A DNA stretch of 64,000 nucleotides from Martelella endophytica (GTDB lineage Bacteria > Pseudomonadota > Alphaproteobacteria > Rhizobiales > Rhizobiaceae), in assembly GCF_000960975.1 (NCBI RefSeq), contig NZ_CP010803.1:372001-436000 (forward strand). The letters are read 5' to 3'. Made by a program: the position numbers and the translations under genes. Positions 35,811-44,178 of this stretch are shown here, piece after piece. Position 1 is the first letter of the stretch, and each line of letters starts with the position of its first letter. The notes below the pieces were generated by a model. The model saw only the letters and a program-made list of their open reading frames with translations, was not told the DNA's origin and ran no database searches.

Positions 35811-36284
35811 TCAGCGCGTCTCCTCGGGAAGGCCGCCGGTCTCTGCAAGCGACTGATTGATATAGCGGCGGTCGCCCGTCACCTCGCGGCCGAGCCAGGC
35901 GGGCAGCGAGGGCTCGGCATGCTCGTCGGGCAACTCGACCTCGGCGAGGATGAGCCCGGCATGGGCACCGTGGAACACGTCGACCTCGTAGACGAAACCG
36001 CGATGCGGAACGCGGTAGCGCGTCTTGTCGATGACAACGCCCTCGGCATGGCCCACCAGCTCGCGGGCATCCTCCACCGGAATGTCGTATTCATACTCGT
36101 CGCGGGAAAGGCCGGCGCCGAATTTCATCGTCAGGCGGGCCGAACGGTCGTTCAGGATGCGCACACGGGCAGAGCGGGCAGGTCCGCCGAAAAGATAGGC
36201 CTGGGTGAAGCGCACGCCGCGCTCCGCCTCGTCCTTCCATTCATCGCCATCGACCAGAAATTTCCGTTCGATTTCCTTCGCCAT
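35811..36284 (-). CDS. CYTH-domain inorganic triphosphatase-like protein
   Basis: A 157-residue triphosphate tunnel metalloenzyme: the signature EIERKFLVDGDEW at the start, QAYLFGG, RVRILNDRSARLTMK, EYDIPVEDARELV and EVDVFHGAHAGLILAEVEL. The glutamates and basic residues needed for Mg and triphosphate binding are present. The likely reaction is hydrolysis of tripolyphosphate or a related triphosphate. The ATG at 36284 (MAKEIERKF) is preferred. It is operonic with the CHAD gene. Confidence 0.9.
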   Translation of the reverse strand: MAKEIERKFLVDGDEWKDEAERGVRFTQAYLFGGPARSARVRILNDRSARLTMKFGAGLSRDEYEYDIPVEDARELVGHAEGVVIDKTRYRVPHRGFVYEVDVFHGAHAGLILAEVELPDEHAEPSLPAWLGREVTGDRRYINQSLAETGGLPEETR

Positions 36285-36447
36285 GGTGGTGCGCTCCGTC
36301 ACTGGTCCGCAAGTTTTTTAATCGAGGTCAAACTGACACAACAAAAATACGTTATGAAGGCGCCGAGATGCTTTGGGCTCGACTTGATGCCTGCAGCACG
36401 GTATTCCAAACACAACGCGACACAAGTGCAAAAAGGCTGGTGCGACG

Positions 36448-37089
36448 ATGCAAGCAAAAACCGAATTTCTCCTGAAAACCCTGACTGCCCAGCCGGTTAT
36501 CCCGGTGCTGATCGTGGAATCGGTCGAGCATGCCGTGCCGCTGGCGCGGGCTTTGGTCGACGGCGGCCTGAAGACACTGGAAATCACGCTGCGCACTGAC
36601 GCCGCGCTCGAGGTCATCCATGCCATGTCGCAGGAGATCGAAGGTGCAGTGATCGGCGCCGGCACCATCCTTTCGGCCAAGGACTATGAAGCCGCCGTCG
36701 AGGCCGGTGCCAAGTTCATCGTCTCGCCGGGCATCAACGGCGACATTCTCGACGCGGCCGACGACAGCGAAGTTCCGCTGCTGCCGGGCACGGCGACGGC
36801 CAGCGAAGTGCTGTCGCTGCGCGAGGAAGGCTACCGGGTTATGAAGTTCTTCCCGGCGGAGCAGGCCGGCGGCGCACCCTATCTGAAGGCGCTCTCCTCG
36901 CCGCTCGCCGACATCAAGTTCTGCCCGACCGGCGGTGTTTCGCTGCAGAACGCACCCGATTACCTGAAGCTCCCGAATGTCCTCTGCGTCGGCGGCTCCT
37001 GGGTTGCGCCGAAGGACATGGTCGTTGGCGGCGACTGGGCCGGCATCACCAAGCTCGCCAAGGACGCCTGCGACGCGCTGGCCAAGTAA
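36448..37089 (+). CDS. eda: KDPG/KHG aldolase
   Basis: A 213-residue class I aldolase, the same length as the E. coli enzyme. Glu45 in LEITLRT, the Thr of GAGTIL (about residue 74) and the Schiff-base Lys134 in VMKFFPAEQ are present, as are SPGIN and CPTGGVS. It splits 2-keto-3-deoxy-6-phosphogluconate to pyruvate and glyceraldehyde-3-phosphate, the last step of the Entner-Doudoroff pathway, usual in rhizobia. The gene stands alone. Confidence 0.96.
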   Translation: MQAKTEFLLKTLTAQPVIPVLIVESVEHAVPLARALVDGGLKTLEITLRTDAALEVIHAMSQEIEGAVIGAGTILSAKDYEAAVEAGAKFIVSPGINGDILDAADDSEVPLLPGTATASEVLSLREEGYRVMKFFPAEQAGGAPYLKALSSPLADIKFCPTGGVSLQNAPDYLKLPNVLCVGGSWVAPKDMVVGGDWAGITKLAKDACDALAK

Positions 37090-37294
37090 GGCGGCATCGC
37101 TCCGGGACGGAGACACCGGGTCCTCAAATGATCAATCTCCCCCTTGAGGGGGAGATTGCTTGAGGCGAAATTGCTCTGACTGCTGACAAAGCCAGCCTTA
37201 CGCTCCGCCGTCACGCTCGGGACAGGCCCAAGAATGACGCCCGCTAAAGGAATAAGCTTGTCAGAAATCTGAGCGGCGAAACCGCTTTTCCCGC
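37090..37294. repeat. Intergenic palindromic element
   Basis: CAATCTCCCCC (37133-37143) and GGGGGAGATTG (37148-37158) form a perfect 11-bp stem with a TTGA loop. This sequence resembles the short palindromic elements scattered through Rhizobiales genomes. The flank (37170-37260) carries a further degenerate copy of similar repeat material (ctcgggacaggccc). It might also act as a 3'-end hairpin for eda. No coding sequence is evident. Confidence 0.55.
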
Positions 37295-37741
37295 TCAAAA
37301 ATCGGCAAGCCGCGTCTTCACCGCGTCGAGCGCGCTGACCATTTCCGAAAAGCTCTTGCGCAAGCGGCGGTCCATTTCGGTGGCGATCGCCGGGTATTCG
37401 GCAACGAGGCGAAGGAACTGGTCGCGGCGGATGAACAGGATTTCCGCGGCTTCGCGCGCCGCAGCGCTGAACCGGTAAGGCACGGGGCTGATCAGCGCCG
37501 CCTCCGCGAGCAGGCTGCCCGGACCGGCAATGCCGGCGGAGCGTCCGCCCGCCTCAAGCGACAGCGTGCCCGTTTCGATGAGAAAGGCGCCTTCGCTTTC
37601 GCCATCTTCCGCGCACAGAAGCTCACCCGCCTCGACCTTCAGCCGTGTCACCGTGAAGGCGATAAGCCGGAGCTGTTCATCGGAAAAGCCGGAGAAGAGT
37701 TCGGTGCGCCTGAGCGTTTCGATATCACGCGACAAAGCCAT
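37295..37741 (-). CDS. Stand-alone cyclic-nucleotide-binding domain protein
   Basis: A 148-residue protein that is only a Crp-like sensory barrel: LFSGFSDEQLRLIAFTVTRLKVEAGELLC, then GAFLIETGTLSLEAGG and GPGSLLAEAALISPVPYRFSAAA, ending in a long helix. There is no DNA-binding domain. The GE-x6-R phosphate-binding cassette of true cAMP receptors appears altered (LLAEAALISPVPYR), so nucleotide binding is uncertain. It lies 29 bases downstream of the response-regulator gene on the same strand and is likely co-expressed with it. Confidence 0.85.
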   Translation of the reverse strand: MALSRDIETLRRTELFSGFSDEQLRLIAFTVTRLKVEAGELLCAEDGESEGAFLIETGTLSLEAGGRSAGIAGPGSLLAEAALISPVPYRFSAAAREAAEILFIRRDQFLRLVAEYPAIATEMDRRLRKSFSEMVSALDAVKTRLADF

Positions 37742-37770
37742 GTCAGCCCCCTCTCAAGCCCCGGCCGGCC

Positions 37771-38454
37771 TTATGGCACCAGCTTGTATCCGCCGTTTTC
37801 GGTGACGAGGATGCGCGCGCTTGACGGGTCTTCCTCGATCTTCTGCCGCAGCCGGTAGACATGGGTTTCGAGCGTGTGCGTCGTGACACCCGAATTATAG
37901 CCCCAGACCTCTTCCAGCAGCATGTCGCGGGTTATCACCTTCTGGCCGGCGCGGTAAAGGTAGCGGATGATCGCCGCCTCCTTTTCCGTCAGCCGGATCT
38001 TCTTGCCGTCAGATGTGGTGAACAGCTTCTGGCCGGGACGGAAGACATAGGGCCCGACATTGAAGGTGGCATCCTCGCTCTGTTCGTGCTGGCGCAACTG
38101 CGCGCGGATACGGGCGAGAAGCACGGCAAACCGAAACGGCTTGGTGACGTAGTCGTTGGCACCAGCCTCCAGGCCGAGGATCGTATCCGAATCGGTGTCG
38201 TGGCCGGTGAGCATGATGATCGGCGCCTTGAAGCCGTTCTTGCGGGCAAGCTTGACCGCCTCGCGGCCATCCATGTCCGGCAGGCCGACATCCATGATCA
38301 GGAGGTCGATCTGCTCTTCGCGCAGCATCTTCAGCGACCGCGCGGCACTGTCGGCGGAGCGGATGTCGAACTCGTCGTAGAGTTCGAGCTGTTCCACCAG
38401 CGTTTCGCGCAGGTCCTGGTCGTCATCGACCAGCAAAATCGTTCTTGCCGTCAT
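37771..38454 (-). CDS. OmpR/PhoB-family response regulator, CenR-like
   Basis: A 227-residue two-domain regulator. The receiver has the acidic pair VDDDQDLRE, the phospho-acceptor Asp in LLIMDVGLPDMDG (about residue 56), the conserved Thr in LTGHD and the Lys in YVTKPF. The C-terminal winged helix contains RLTEKEAAIIRYLYRAG and TLETHVYRLRQKIE. The sequence between the domains (LRAQLRQHEQSEDATF-like) strongly recalls CenR, the essential cell-envelope regulator of Caulobacter and Brucella, as I remember it. No sensor kinase gene is adjacent. The ATG at 38454 is chosen over a TTG at 38457. Confidence 0.88.
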   Translation of the reverse strand: MTARTILLVDDDQDLRETLVEQLELYDEFDIRSADSAARSLKMLREEQIDLLIMDVGLPDMDGREAVKLARKNGFKAPIIMLTGHDTDSDTILGLEAGANDYVTKPFRFAVLLARIRAQLRQHEQSEDATFNVGPYVFRPGQKLFTTSDGKKIRLTEKEAAIIRYLYRAGQKVITRDMLLEEVWGYNSGVTTHTLETHVYRLRQKIEEDPSSARILVTENGGYKLVP

Positions 38455-38548
38455 CAAGCTGCCCTTCTGCCCTCACCATCCCGCATATTGCGGCCTCCGG
38501 GCCCAATGCTATAGAAATTAAACGATTTCACGCACAAAGCAAAAAAAA

Positions 38549-39079
38549 GTGAAAAAACGCAGAAACGCCTCCCCGGTCATCACCGTGCGCGCCGCCCCCG
38601 GGGCGCCACACCGCGCCATCCTGACCTTCGGCCCGCTCGTCTTCCGCGCCGCGATCGGGCGCAGCGGCCTGACGGCACGAAAACGCGAGGGCGATGGCAG
38701 AACGCCGATCGCGACGATGAAACTGCTTGGCGGCTACCATGCCGGCACCGTGCCGGCGAGCGCGCTTCGCCTCGTGCGGACCCGTGCCGATACGGGCTGG
38801 TGCGATCAGCCGGCCTCGCCCGCCTACAACCGCCCGGTCCGCCTGCCCTTCCGGGCAAGTCACGAACGGCTGATGCGCGACGACGGCATCTACGATCTCG
38901 TGATCGTCATCGACTGGAACATCACCAGCCGGTCGCGAAACCGCGGCTCGGCGGTATTCTTTCATCTTGCCCGGCCCGATTTCTCCGGCACGGCGGGCTG
39001 TATCGCGATCGCTCCGGCGGCCATGCGGGTGCTGCTGCCGCATCTGAGGACGGGCGTCAGGCTAGTGGTTCGCGGCTGA
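38549..39079 (+). CDS. L,D-transpeptidase (YkuD) family protein
   Basis: A 176-residue YkuD-domain protein. The catalytic segment VFFHLARPDFSGTAGCIAI supplies the His and the nucleophilic Cys. The domain is preceded by DGRTPIATMKLL, typical of the family. No signal peptide is visible, so either the protein is cytoplasmic or the start is misjudged: a GTG at 38549 after an A-run is the only early start and lacks a clear ribosome site. Members crosslink peptidoglycan or act as related hydrolases. The last 23 bases overlap the 3' end of the opposite-strand permease gene. Confidence 0.8.
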   Translation: MKKRRNASPVITVRAAPGAPHRAILTFGPLVFRAAIGRSGLTARKREGDGRTPIATMKLLGGYHAGTVPASALRLVRTRADTGWCDQPASPAYNRPVRLPFRASHERLMRDDGIYDLVIVIDWNITSRSRNRGSAVFFHLARPDFSGTAGCIAIAPAAMRVLLPHLRTGVRLVVRG

Positions 39080-40292
39080 CCGGTTTCCTGACCGGCGGTC
39101 CGCCGGCGGGGGGCGGCTCGCTTACACGTTCCGGCGCGAGCCCCGGCGACGGTTCGACAGGCGCCTCGGCAACCTTGCCGGTGGACGCCTCCAGCACCCA
39201 TTCCCGCCAGATCGCGACGATCAGCGCCATCAGCACCGGACCGACGAACAGGCCGATGAGGCCCATGGTCTTGACGCCGCCGACAAGGCCGAAAAAGGTT
39301 GGCAGGAAGGGCAGCTTGATCGGCCCGCCGACGAGGCGGGGCCGCAGCGTCTTGTCGACGATGAAGAGTTCGATCGTGCCCCAGGCGAGCAGCCCGATGC
39401 CGTGAACCGGCGTGCCGCGGGCAATCAGATAGCCCGAGATCAGCGTGAAGGTCAGCGGCGCACCGCCCGGAACCATCGCCATCACGGCGGTCAGCAGCCC
39501 GAAGGACACGAAATTCGGAACACCGGCGAGATAATAGGCTGTGCCGAGCACAACGCCCTCGCCCATGGCAATCAGCGTCATGCCAGTGACGGTCGACGAG
39601 ATCGTCGCGGGCACCACCCGCGAGATCCGGTGCCAGCGATCCGGAAACAGCCGCTCGCCGATCATGTCGAGCTGATCGGCAAATTTGGGGCCGTCCTTGT
39701 AGATGAAGAACAGCGCGATCAGCATGAACAGCGCCGACAGCACCAGGCCGAATACCCGGCCGCCGACAAACAGCGCGGTGCGATAGATGCCGCCGATATT
39801 CTCGCCGCTGACAGCCTGGATGAGCTGGCCGATATCGCCCGGCTGACCGAGATAGGCCTGCCACTTGTCCGCGACCCAGGTGCCAACCACCGGCAGGTTG
39901 TGGATCCAGTCCGGCACCGGCGCGCCGACGCGGTTCGCCTGGCTCGCCCAGGTGATCCAGGCCTCGAGTTCGCGCGACATATAGAGTACGGCAAAGATGA
40001 TCGGCAGGATCAGGAACAGCAGAATCAGACAGATCGCGATCGCCGACGTCAGCGCGCGGCGATAGCCCAGTCTGCGGTTCAGATCGTTGAAGACGGGCTG
40101 CGAGGCGAAGGCGATGATCAGCGCCGCCAGAACCGGCACCAGGAAGCCGTGGAAGAAATAGACCGCCGCGATTGCGACACCGAGAAGCAGCCAGCGCGCC
40201 GCCGTGACCGAGGGGATGAGCGGCAGGCGATTGGCCGCCGCCGTTCCTATCCAGCGCTGAAGGTGATGCGCGTCCTCGTCTTTCTTCGGCAT
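39057..40292 (-). CDS. AI-2E transporter family permease (PerM/YdiK-like)
   Basis: A 411-residue polytopic membrane protein. It has paired N-terminal helices (LLLGVAIAAVYFFHGFLVPVLAALIIAF), a periplasmic loop at about residues 100-190, and C-terminal helices with the family motifs FIYKDGPKFADQ, VLGTAYYLAGVPN, VMAMVPGGAPL and KLPFLPTFFGLVGGVKTMG-IGLFVGPVLMAL (quoted in parts). The tail is Pro-rich and cytoplasmic. Despite the name, most members do not carry autoinducer-2, and the substrate is unknown. AAGAGAGA precedes the ATG at 40292. Confidence 0.9.
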   Translation of the reverse strand: MPKKDEDAHHLQRWIGTAAANRLPLIPSVTAARWLLLGVAIAAVYFFHGFLVPVLAALIIAFASQPVFNDLNRRLGYRRALTSAIAICLILLFLILPIIFAVLYMSRELEAWITWASQANRVGAPVPDWIHNLPVVGTWVADKWQAYLGQPGDIGQLIQAVSGENIGGIYRTALFVGGRVFGLVLSALFMLIALFFIYKDGPKFADQLDMIGERLFPDRWHRISRVVPATISSTVTGMTLIAMGEGVVLGTAYYLAGVPNFVSFGLLTAVMAMVPGGAPLTFTLISGYLIARGTPVHGIGLLAWGTIELFIVDKTLRPRLVGGPIKLPFLPTFFGLVGGVKTMGLIGLFVGPVLMALIVAIWREWVLEASTGKVAEAPVEPSPGLAPERVSEPPPAGGPPVRKPVSREPLA

Positions 40293-40368
40293 TCTCTCTT
40301 CGCTTTCACGCAATCAAGGCGTCTTATGTAGGATGGTTACACGGCCGCTTGCAAGCCCGGCCTGGCTG

Positions 40369-40917
40369 TCATCGAAAATCACCGTCCGCCGTGAATCCGG
40401 CTTTTTCGAGCAGAACAAGCGCCTCATTGCGCGTTTTCCGTTCAGGATCGGGATCAACGGCAAACGCCTGCGCCGCAATACCATCAATATAGTCAGCCGG
40501 CAGATCGTTCTGACGAGCCCCGGCAAGCACGAGTGCCAGATACCAGTCATAGGGCCTCAGCTTCGGATCGTGATGGTCGGGCTGTTCGACATAGGTGATC
40601 GCCGGCTGGCGCGCCCTGTCGGAAAGTCGCTCGAAACCGTCGAGCTCCACCCGCCGATACCCCTTCGGCGCGCCCTCAGCCCGATCAAGATCCGCCAGTT
40701 CGGCAAGATCGATTTCGTAGAGCACTCCGAACACTCTTTCTTCCACAGCAGGCGCAATGGTCGCCTTGGCCGACATGTCCCTGTCGCTCAGCTTGGTGAA
40801 GCGCAGGCCATATCCGGCAAGACGTGCGGCGCCGATGACTATGGCGGACGGACACCGCGCCTCGAGCCGCTCCGTCAACATGTTGGAACCATATGAAAAG
40901 TAGATGAAGGTTTTCAT
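40369..40917 (-). CDS. Gamma-glutamylcyclotransferase-like protein
   Basis: A 182-residue GGCT-fold protein: FSYGSNMLTERLEARCPSA at the N-terminus (the YGSNM signature), GVLYEIDLAELADLDRAEG with the catalytic Glu region, and YDWYLALVLAGARQNDLPADYI at the end. It may release 5-oxoproline from gamma-glutamyl peptides, although many bacterial members have unknown substrates. It starts three bases after the ABC-F stop, making it the last gene of a three-gene operon. Confidence 0.88.
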   Translation of the reverse strand: MKTFIYFSYGSNMLTERLEARCPSAIVIGAARLAGYGLRFTKLSDRDMSAKATIAPAVEERVFGVLYEIDLAELADLDRAEGAPKGYRRVELDGFERLSDRARQPAITYVEQPDHHDPKLRPYDWYLALVLAGARQNDLPADYIDGIAAQAFAVDPDPERKTRNEALVLLEKAGFTADGDFR

Positions 40918-40920
40918 CGC

Positions 40921-42741
40921 CTACCCTTCAAGCTCCTCCCTGAGCATCTCAAGCTCCAGCCATTCCTCCTCCTTGGCGGCAAGCGTCTCGCGCTCGCGCT
41001 CAAGCACCTTCGCCGCCTTGGAGAACCCGTCAGGATCACGGGCGAAAAACTGCGGATCGGCCATGCGTTCCTCGAGCTTGGCGATATCGGCCTCGATCTT
41101 CGCCATCTCCTTCGGCAGGTTTTCAAGCGCGAATTTCTGCTTGTAGGAAAGCTTGCCCTTGGCCTTCGACGGCTCGGGTGCCGCTTTCTCGCGGGCGGCC
41201 TGCTTTTCCTTTTTCTCGGCCGCCTTCGCCTCCGCCTCGGCGCCCTTGCGCTGGGCCAGCATGTCGGAATAGCCGCCAGCATATTCCAGCCATTCGCCAT
41301 CCGGCGACAGCGGATTGGCCGGCGCGATGGTCGAGGTCACGGTGCGGTCGAGAAAGTCGCGGTCATGCGAGACCAGGATGACACTGCCGGCAAAGCCCGC
41401 GACGATCTCCTGCAGAAGATCGAGGGTCTCGATGTCGAGGTCGTTGGTCGGCTCGTCGAGGATCAGGAGGTTCGCCGGACGCGACAGGATACGCGCCAGC
41501 ATCAGCCGCGCCCGCTCGCCACCCGACAGATTGCGGATCGGCGTGCGCGCCTGCTCGGGCTGGAACAGGAAGTCCTTCATGTAGCCGGTCACATGGCGCT
41601 GTTCGCCATTGACCAGCAGCGTGTCGCCGCGACCGTCGGTCAGGTAGTGGGCGAGCGTATCATCGGGATCGAGTTCCTCACGCTTCTGGTCGATGAGCGC
41701 GATCTCGAGATTGACGCCGAGGCGGACCGTGCCGCTGTCGGGCGCAAGCTGGCCGGTGAGCATTTTCAGCAGCGTCGTCTTGCCGGCGCCGTTCGGGCCG
41801 ACGAGACCGATCCGGTCACCGCGCGAAACCCTCAGCGAAAACGGCTTGACGATCGAACGGCCGCCATAGGACTTGGTGATGTCCTCCGCCTCGATCACCA
41901 GCTTGCCGCTCTCGCGGACATCGCTGACCGTGGCGTTGACCGTGCCCTGCGGGCCCTGATGCGAACGGTGACGGGCGCGCATGTCATGCAGCTCGCCAAG
42001 GCGGCGCATGTTGCGCTTGCGCCTGGCGGTGACGCCGTAGCGCAGCCAGTGCTCCTCGCGCACAATGGCGCGGGCGAGCTTGTGCTGCTCGGCCTCTTCC
42101 TCTTCCAGCACCTTGTCGCGCCACTCCTCGAAGCCGGCAAAGCCGCGATCCATCCGCCGCGCCGTGCCGCGATCGAGCCAGACGGTGGCGGTCGAGATGT
42201 TTTCGAGGAAGCGCCGGTCATGCGAGATCAGCACCAGCGCCGAACGCGAGGCTGCAAGCTCCTCTTCCAGCCATTCAATGGTGGTGAGATCGAGATGGTT
42301 GGTCGGCTCGTCGAGCAGCAGGATATCCGGTTCCGGCGCCAGCACGCGGGCCAGCGCCGCCCTGCGCGCCTCGCCGCCCGAAAGCGTCGTCGGATCGGCA
42401 GACGGCGAAACACCAAGGTGCTCCATCATGTAGTCGGCGCGGTAATGCTCGTCGCCCGGCGCAAGCCCGGCAACGACATAGGATTCCACCGTCTTGTGGC
42501 CGGAGAAGTCCGGCGCCTGCTCCAGATAGCGGATGGTGACGGAGGGATGGCGGAAAACCTCGCCGGACTGCGCTTCGACGAGGCCGGCGGCAATCTTCAG
42601 CAGCGTCGACTTGCCCGAACCATTGCGTCCGACAAGGCAGATACGGTCCCCCGGCTCGACCTGGAAGCCGGCGCCGGACAGAAGCGGCGTGCCGCCGAAG
42701 CTCAGGTGAATGTCGTCCAGTTTCAAAATCGGAGGCGCCAT
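40921..42741 (-). CDS. ABC-F family ATPase (Uup-like)
   Basis: A 606-residue protein with two ATP cassettes and no membrane domain: Walker A GRNGSGKSTLL and GPNGAGKTTLL, signatures LSGGEARRAALARVL and LSGGERARLMLARIL, and Walker B ILLLDEPTNHLD and LLILDEPTNDLD. The C-terminal Lys/Ala-rich linker and coiled-coil region (about residues 510-606) is the Uup-type end that binds DNA or ribosomes. ABC-F proteins act on translating ribosomes or, for Uup, in tolerance of branched DNA. It lies three bases past the thiamine pyrophosphokinase gene. Confidence 0.92.
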   Translation of the reverse strand: MAPPILKLDDIHLSFGGTPLLSGAGFQVEPGDRICLVGRNGSGKSTLLKIAAGLVEAQSGEVFRHPSVTIRYLEQAPDFSGHKTVESYVVAGLAPGDEHYRADYMMEHLGVSPSADPTTLSGGEARRAALARVLAPEPDILLLDEPTNHLDLTTIEWLEEELAASRSALVLISHDRRFLENISTATVWLDRGTARRMDRGFAGFEEWRDKVLEEEEAEQHKLARAIVREEHWLRYGVTARRKRNMRRLGELHDMRARHRSHQGPQGTVNATVSDVRESGKLVIEAEDITKSYGGRSIVKPFSLRVSRGDRIGLVGPNGAGKTTLLKMLTGQLAPDSGTVRLGVNLEIALIDQKREELDPDDTLAHYLTDGRGDTLLVNGEQRHVTGYMKDFLFQPEQARTPIRNLSGGERARLMLARILSRPANLLILDEPTNDLDIETLDLLQEIVAGFAGSVILVSHDRDFLDRTVTSTIAPANPLSPDGEWLEYAGGYSDMLAQRKGAEAEAKAAEKKEKQAAREKAAPEPSKAKGKLSYKQKFALENLPKEMAKIEADIAKLEERMADPQFFARDPDGFSKAAKVLERERETLAAKEEEWLELEMLREELEG

Positions 42742-42744
42742 GCC

Positions 42745-43401
42745 TCAAACTCCCGAAAAATCATGCGGCCGGACAAGAACGATGCCACGTCCCGTCTTCA
42801 GGGTAATGGCAACCGGGCTCTTGCCGGCAATATTGGAAACGGTGCGCGGCAGACCGAACGGCGCTTCAAAACCGTCGAGCTCATAACCCGCGTTCTCGAT
42901 CGAAAGGCCGCTGAGATCGGCAAAGCCAAGGATCGAAAACAGAGCGCCTTTGGGCATGTCTATGGTCGTGGTGCCAGGCAGAAGCGGCCAGGCCTCCTCC
43001 GTGCCGGAGGTCAGGACGATGTCGATACCGCCTTCGGCGAGGCTGACGGCGTGCAGCATGTTCATCATGCCGTGATCGGTGCGCTCGCCCTGCAGCGCGC
43101 CGGCCATCACGATCCGCCTTGCGCCGCGCTCCAGCGCGACGGCAACGGCAAGCGCGCCGTCGGTCTCGTTCTTGGCCGGCGGGAAGCCCTGTCGCTCGAC
43201 ATCGGGGAAGCGTTCGGAAAGCGCCGCATCGGTGGAATCGAAATCGCCGACCCAGAGCTCCGGCTTGACGCCCAGGCCATCGGCATGGGCCATGCCGCCG
43301 TCGGCCGCGATCACCCGGCTCCCCGCGACAAGCCGCCTGACGCGGTCATCGATGACCAGCGCTCCGGACAACAGGACTGTAAAGACATCGCCTTCTCTCA
43401 T
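42745..43401 (-). CDS. Thiamine pyrophosphokinase
   Basis: A 218-residue thiamine diphosphokinase: VIAADGGMAHADGLGVKPELWVGDFDS near residue 35 (AxDGG and GDFDS motifs), NETDGALAVAVALERGARRIVMAGAL (TD motif) and GERTDHGMMNML. It transfers pyrophosphate from ATP to thiamine to give the cofactor TPP in one step. It leads the operon with the ABC-F and cyclotransferase genes. I see no TPP riboswitch in the 111 bases upstream. Confidence 0.87.
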   Translation of the reverse strand: MREGDVFTVLLSGALVIDDRVRRLVAGSRVIAADGGMAHADGLGVKPELWVGDFDSTDAALSERFPDVERQGFPPAKNETDGALAVAVALERGARRIVMAGALQGERTDHGMMNMLHAVSLAEGGIDIVLTSGTEEAWPLLPGTTTIDMPKGALFSILGFADLSGLSIENAGYELDGFEAPFGLPRTVSNIAGKSPVAITLKTGRGIVLVRPHDFSGV

Positions 43402-43512
43402 GCGCTATGGCAATAGCGAATGTCGCGGGCAAACAAAAGCGGTTTAACCGGCAGAAGGCGCGAGAGCGGCCCAAAACGGAGACCAGCGACCGCAGTAGCC
43501 GGTTGCCGACGC

Positions 43513-44055
43513 TCAGGCGCGCTCCTTGCCCGCCTCTTCCTCGTCCTCCGCACGGCCCTCGCCGGCATTGAAGGCGCGGGCATAATCCTCAAGCCCGGTG
43601 ATGAACCGGTCGTAGAGCTTCGAAAAGACGATCAGCTCTTCCGGTTCCCAGCTTTCCGTCACCGTGTCGAGCAGCGAGCGCTTGACCGCCCGCATCTCGT
43701 CGACAAGGCTGCGGCCCTTGGGCGTGATCACGAGGATGGAACGGCGGGCGTCGCTCTGGCAGATGCGTCGTTCGAGCACATCGTTACTGACGAGTTCGGC
43801 GACGATGCGGCTCGCCCGCGAGGGATCGATCCGCATGCCCTCGGCCACGGCGCCGATGGTGGCGCTGCCCTTGCCTTCCAGACGCCGCACCACGTCAAGC
43901 ACATCGAGATGGGTGATTTCCAGCGCCGGCGCGATGTTGGCGATGGCAATGCGGGCGATGATCCGTCGGCGGGTCATCAGCCGATTGCGGGTCATCGCCG
44001 CGGAAAGGCGCTCGATTGCCTGGTTCAGTTCGGTGTCGTCTTGCGAAGTGTTCAT
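43513..44055 (-). CDS. MarR-family repressor of the divergent efflux gene
   Basis: A 180-residue winged-helix regulator with ITHLDVLDVVRRLEGKGSATIGAVAEGMRIDPSRASRIVAELVSND spanning the DNA-binding core (quoted in part: GMRIDPSRASRIV) and the wing with DARRSILVITPKGR. An acidic tail follows. It is divergent from an MFS drug-efflux gene, a classic MarR arrangement, and a palindrome overlaps the efflux promoter. An N-terminal extension beyond ATG 44055 would run into that promoter and is rejected. Confidence 0.92.
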   Translation of the reverse strand: MNTSQDDTELNQAIERLSAAMTRNRLMTRRRIIARIAIANIAPALEITHLDVLDVVRRLEGKGSATIGAVAEGMRIDPSRASRIVAELVSNDVLERRICQSDARRSILVITPKGRSLVDEMRAVKRSLLDTVTESWEPEELIVFSKLYDRFITGLEDYARAFNAGEGRAEDEEEAGKERA

Positions 44056-44115
44056 GGCGTCGTCATTAACAGATTCAGGATCGATTTGAAATATGCTTAT
44101 CGCAAATACATGCCG

Positions 44116-44144
44116 TTGACAAATAATTGTCGTCAGCATATATC
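44116..44144 (+). promoter_or_regulatory. Sigma-70 promoter of the MFS efflux gene with MarR operator
   Basis: TTGACA at 44116-44121 and TATATC at 44139-44144 are separated by exactly 17 bases, a near-consensus promoter firing toward the MFS gene, whose ATG is 35 bases downstream. A perfect palindrome GACAA-ATAA-TTGTC (44118-44131) covers the -35 box and the spacer, where a repressor would block polymerase. The regulator is most likely the divergent MarR protein. Confidence 0.65.
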
Positions 44145-44178
44145 CGGTCCGAACTCAAAGATCAGGATCCCTTGTTTC

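Noticed and set aside
43402..43512. Possible TPP riboswitch before thiamine pyrophosphokinase
   Set aside because: No CTGAGA-type core or paired arms are visible in the short upstream gap.
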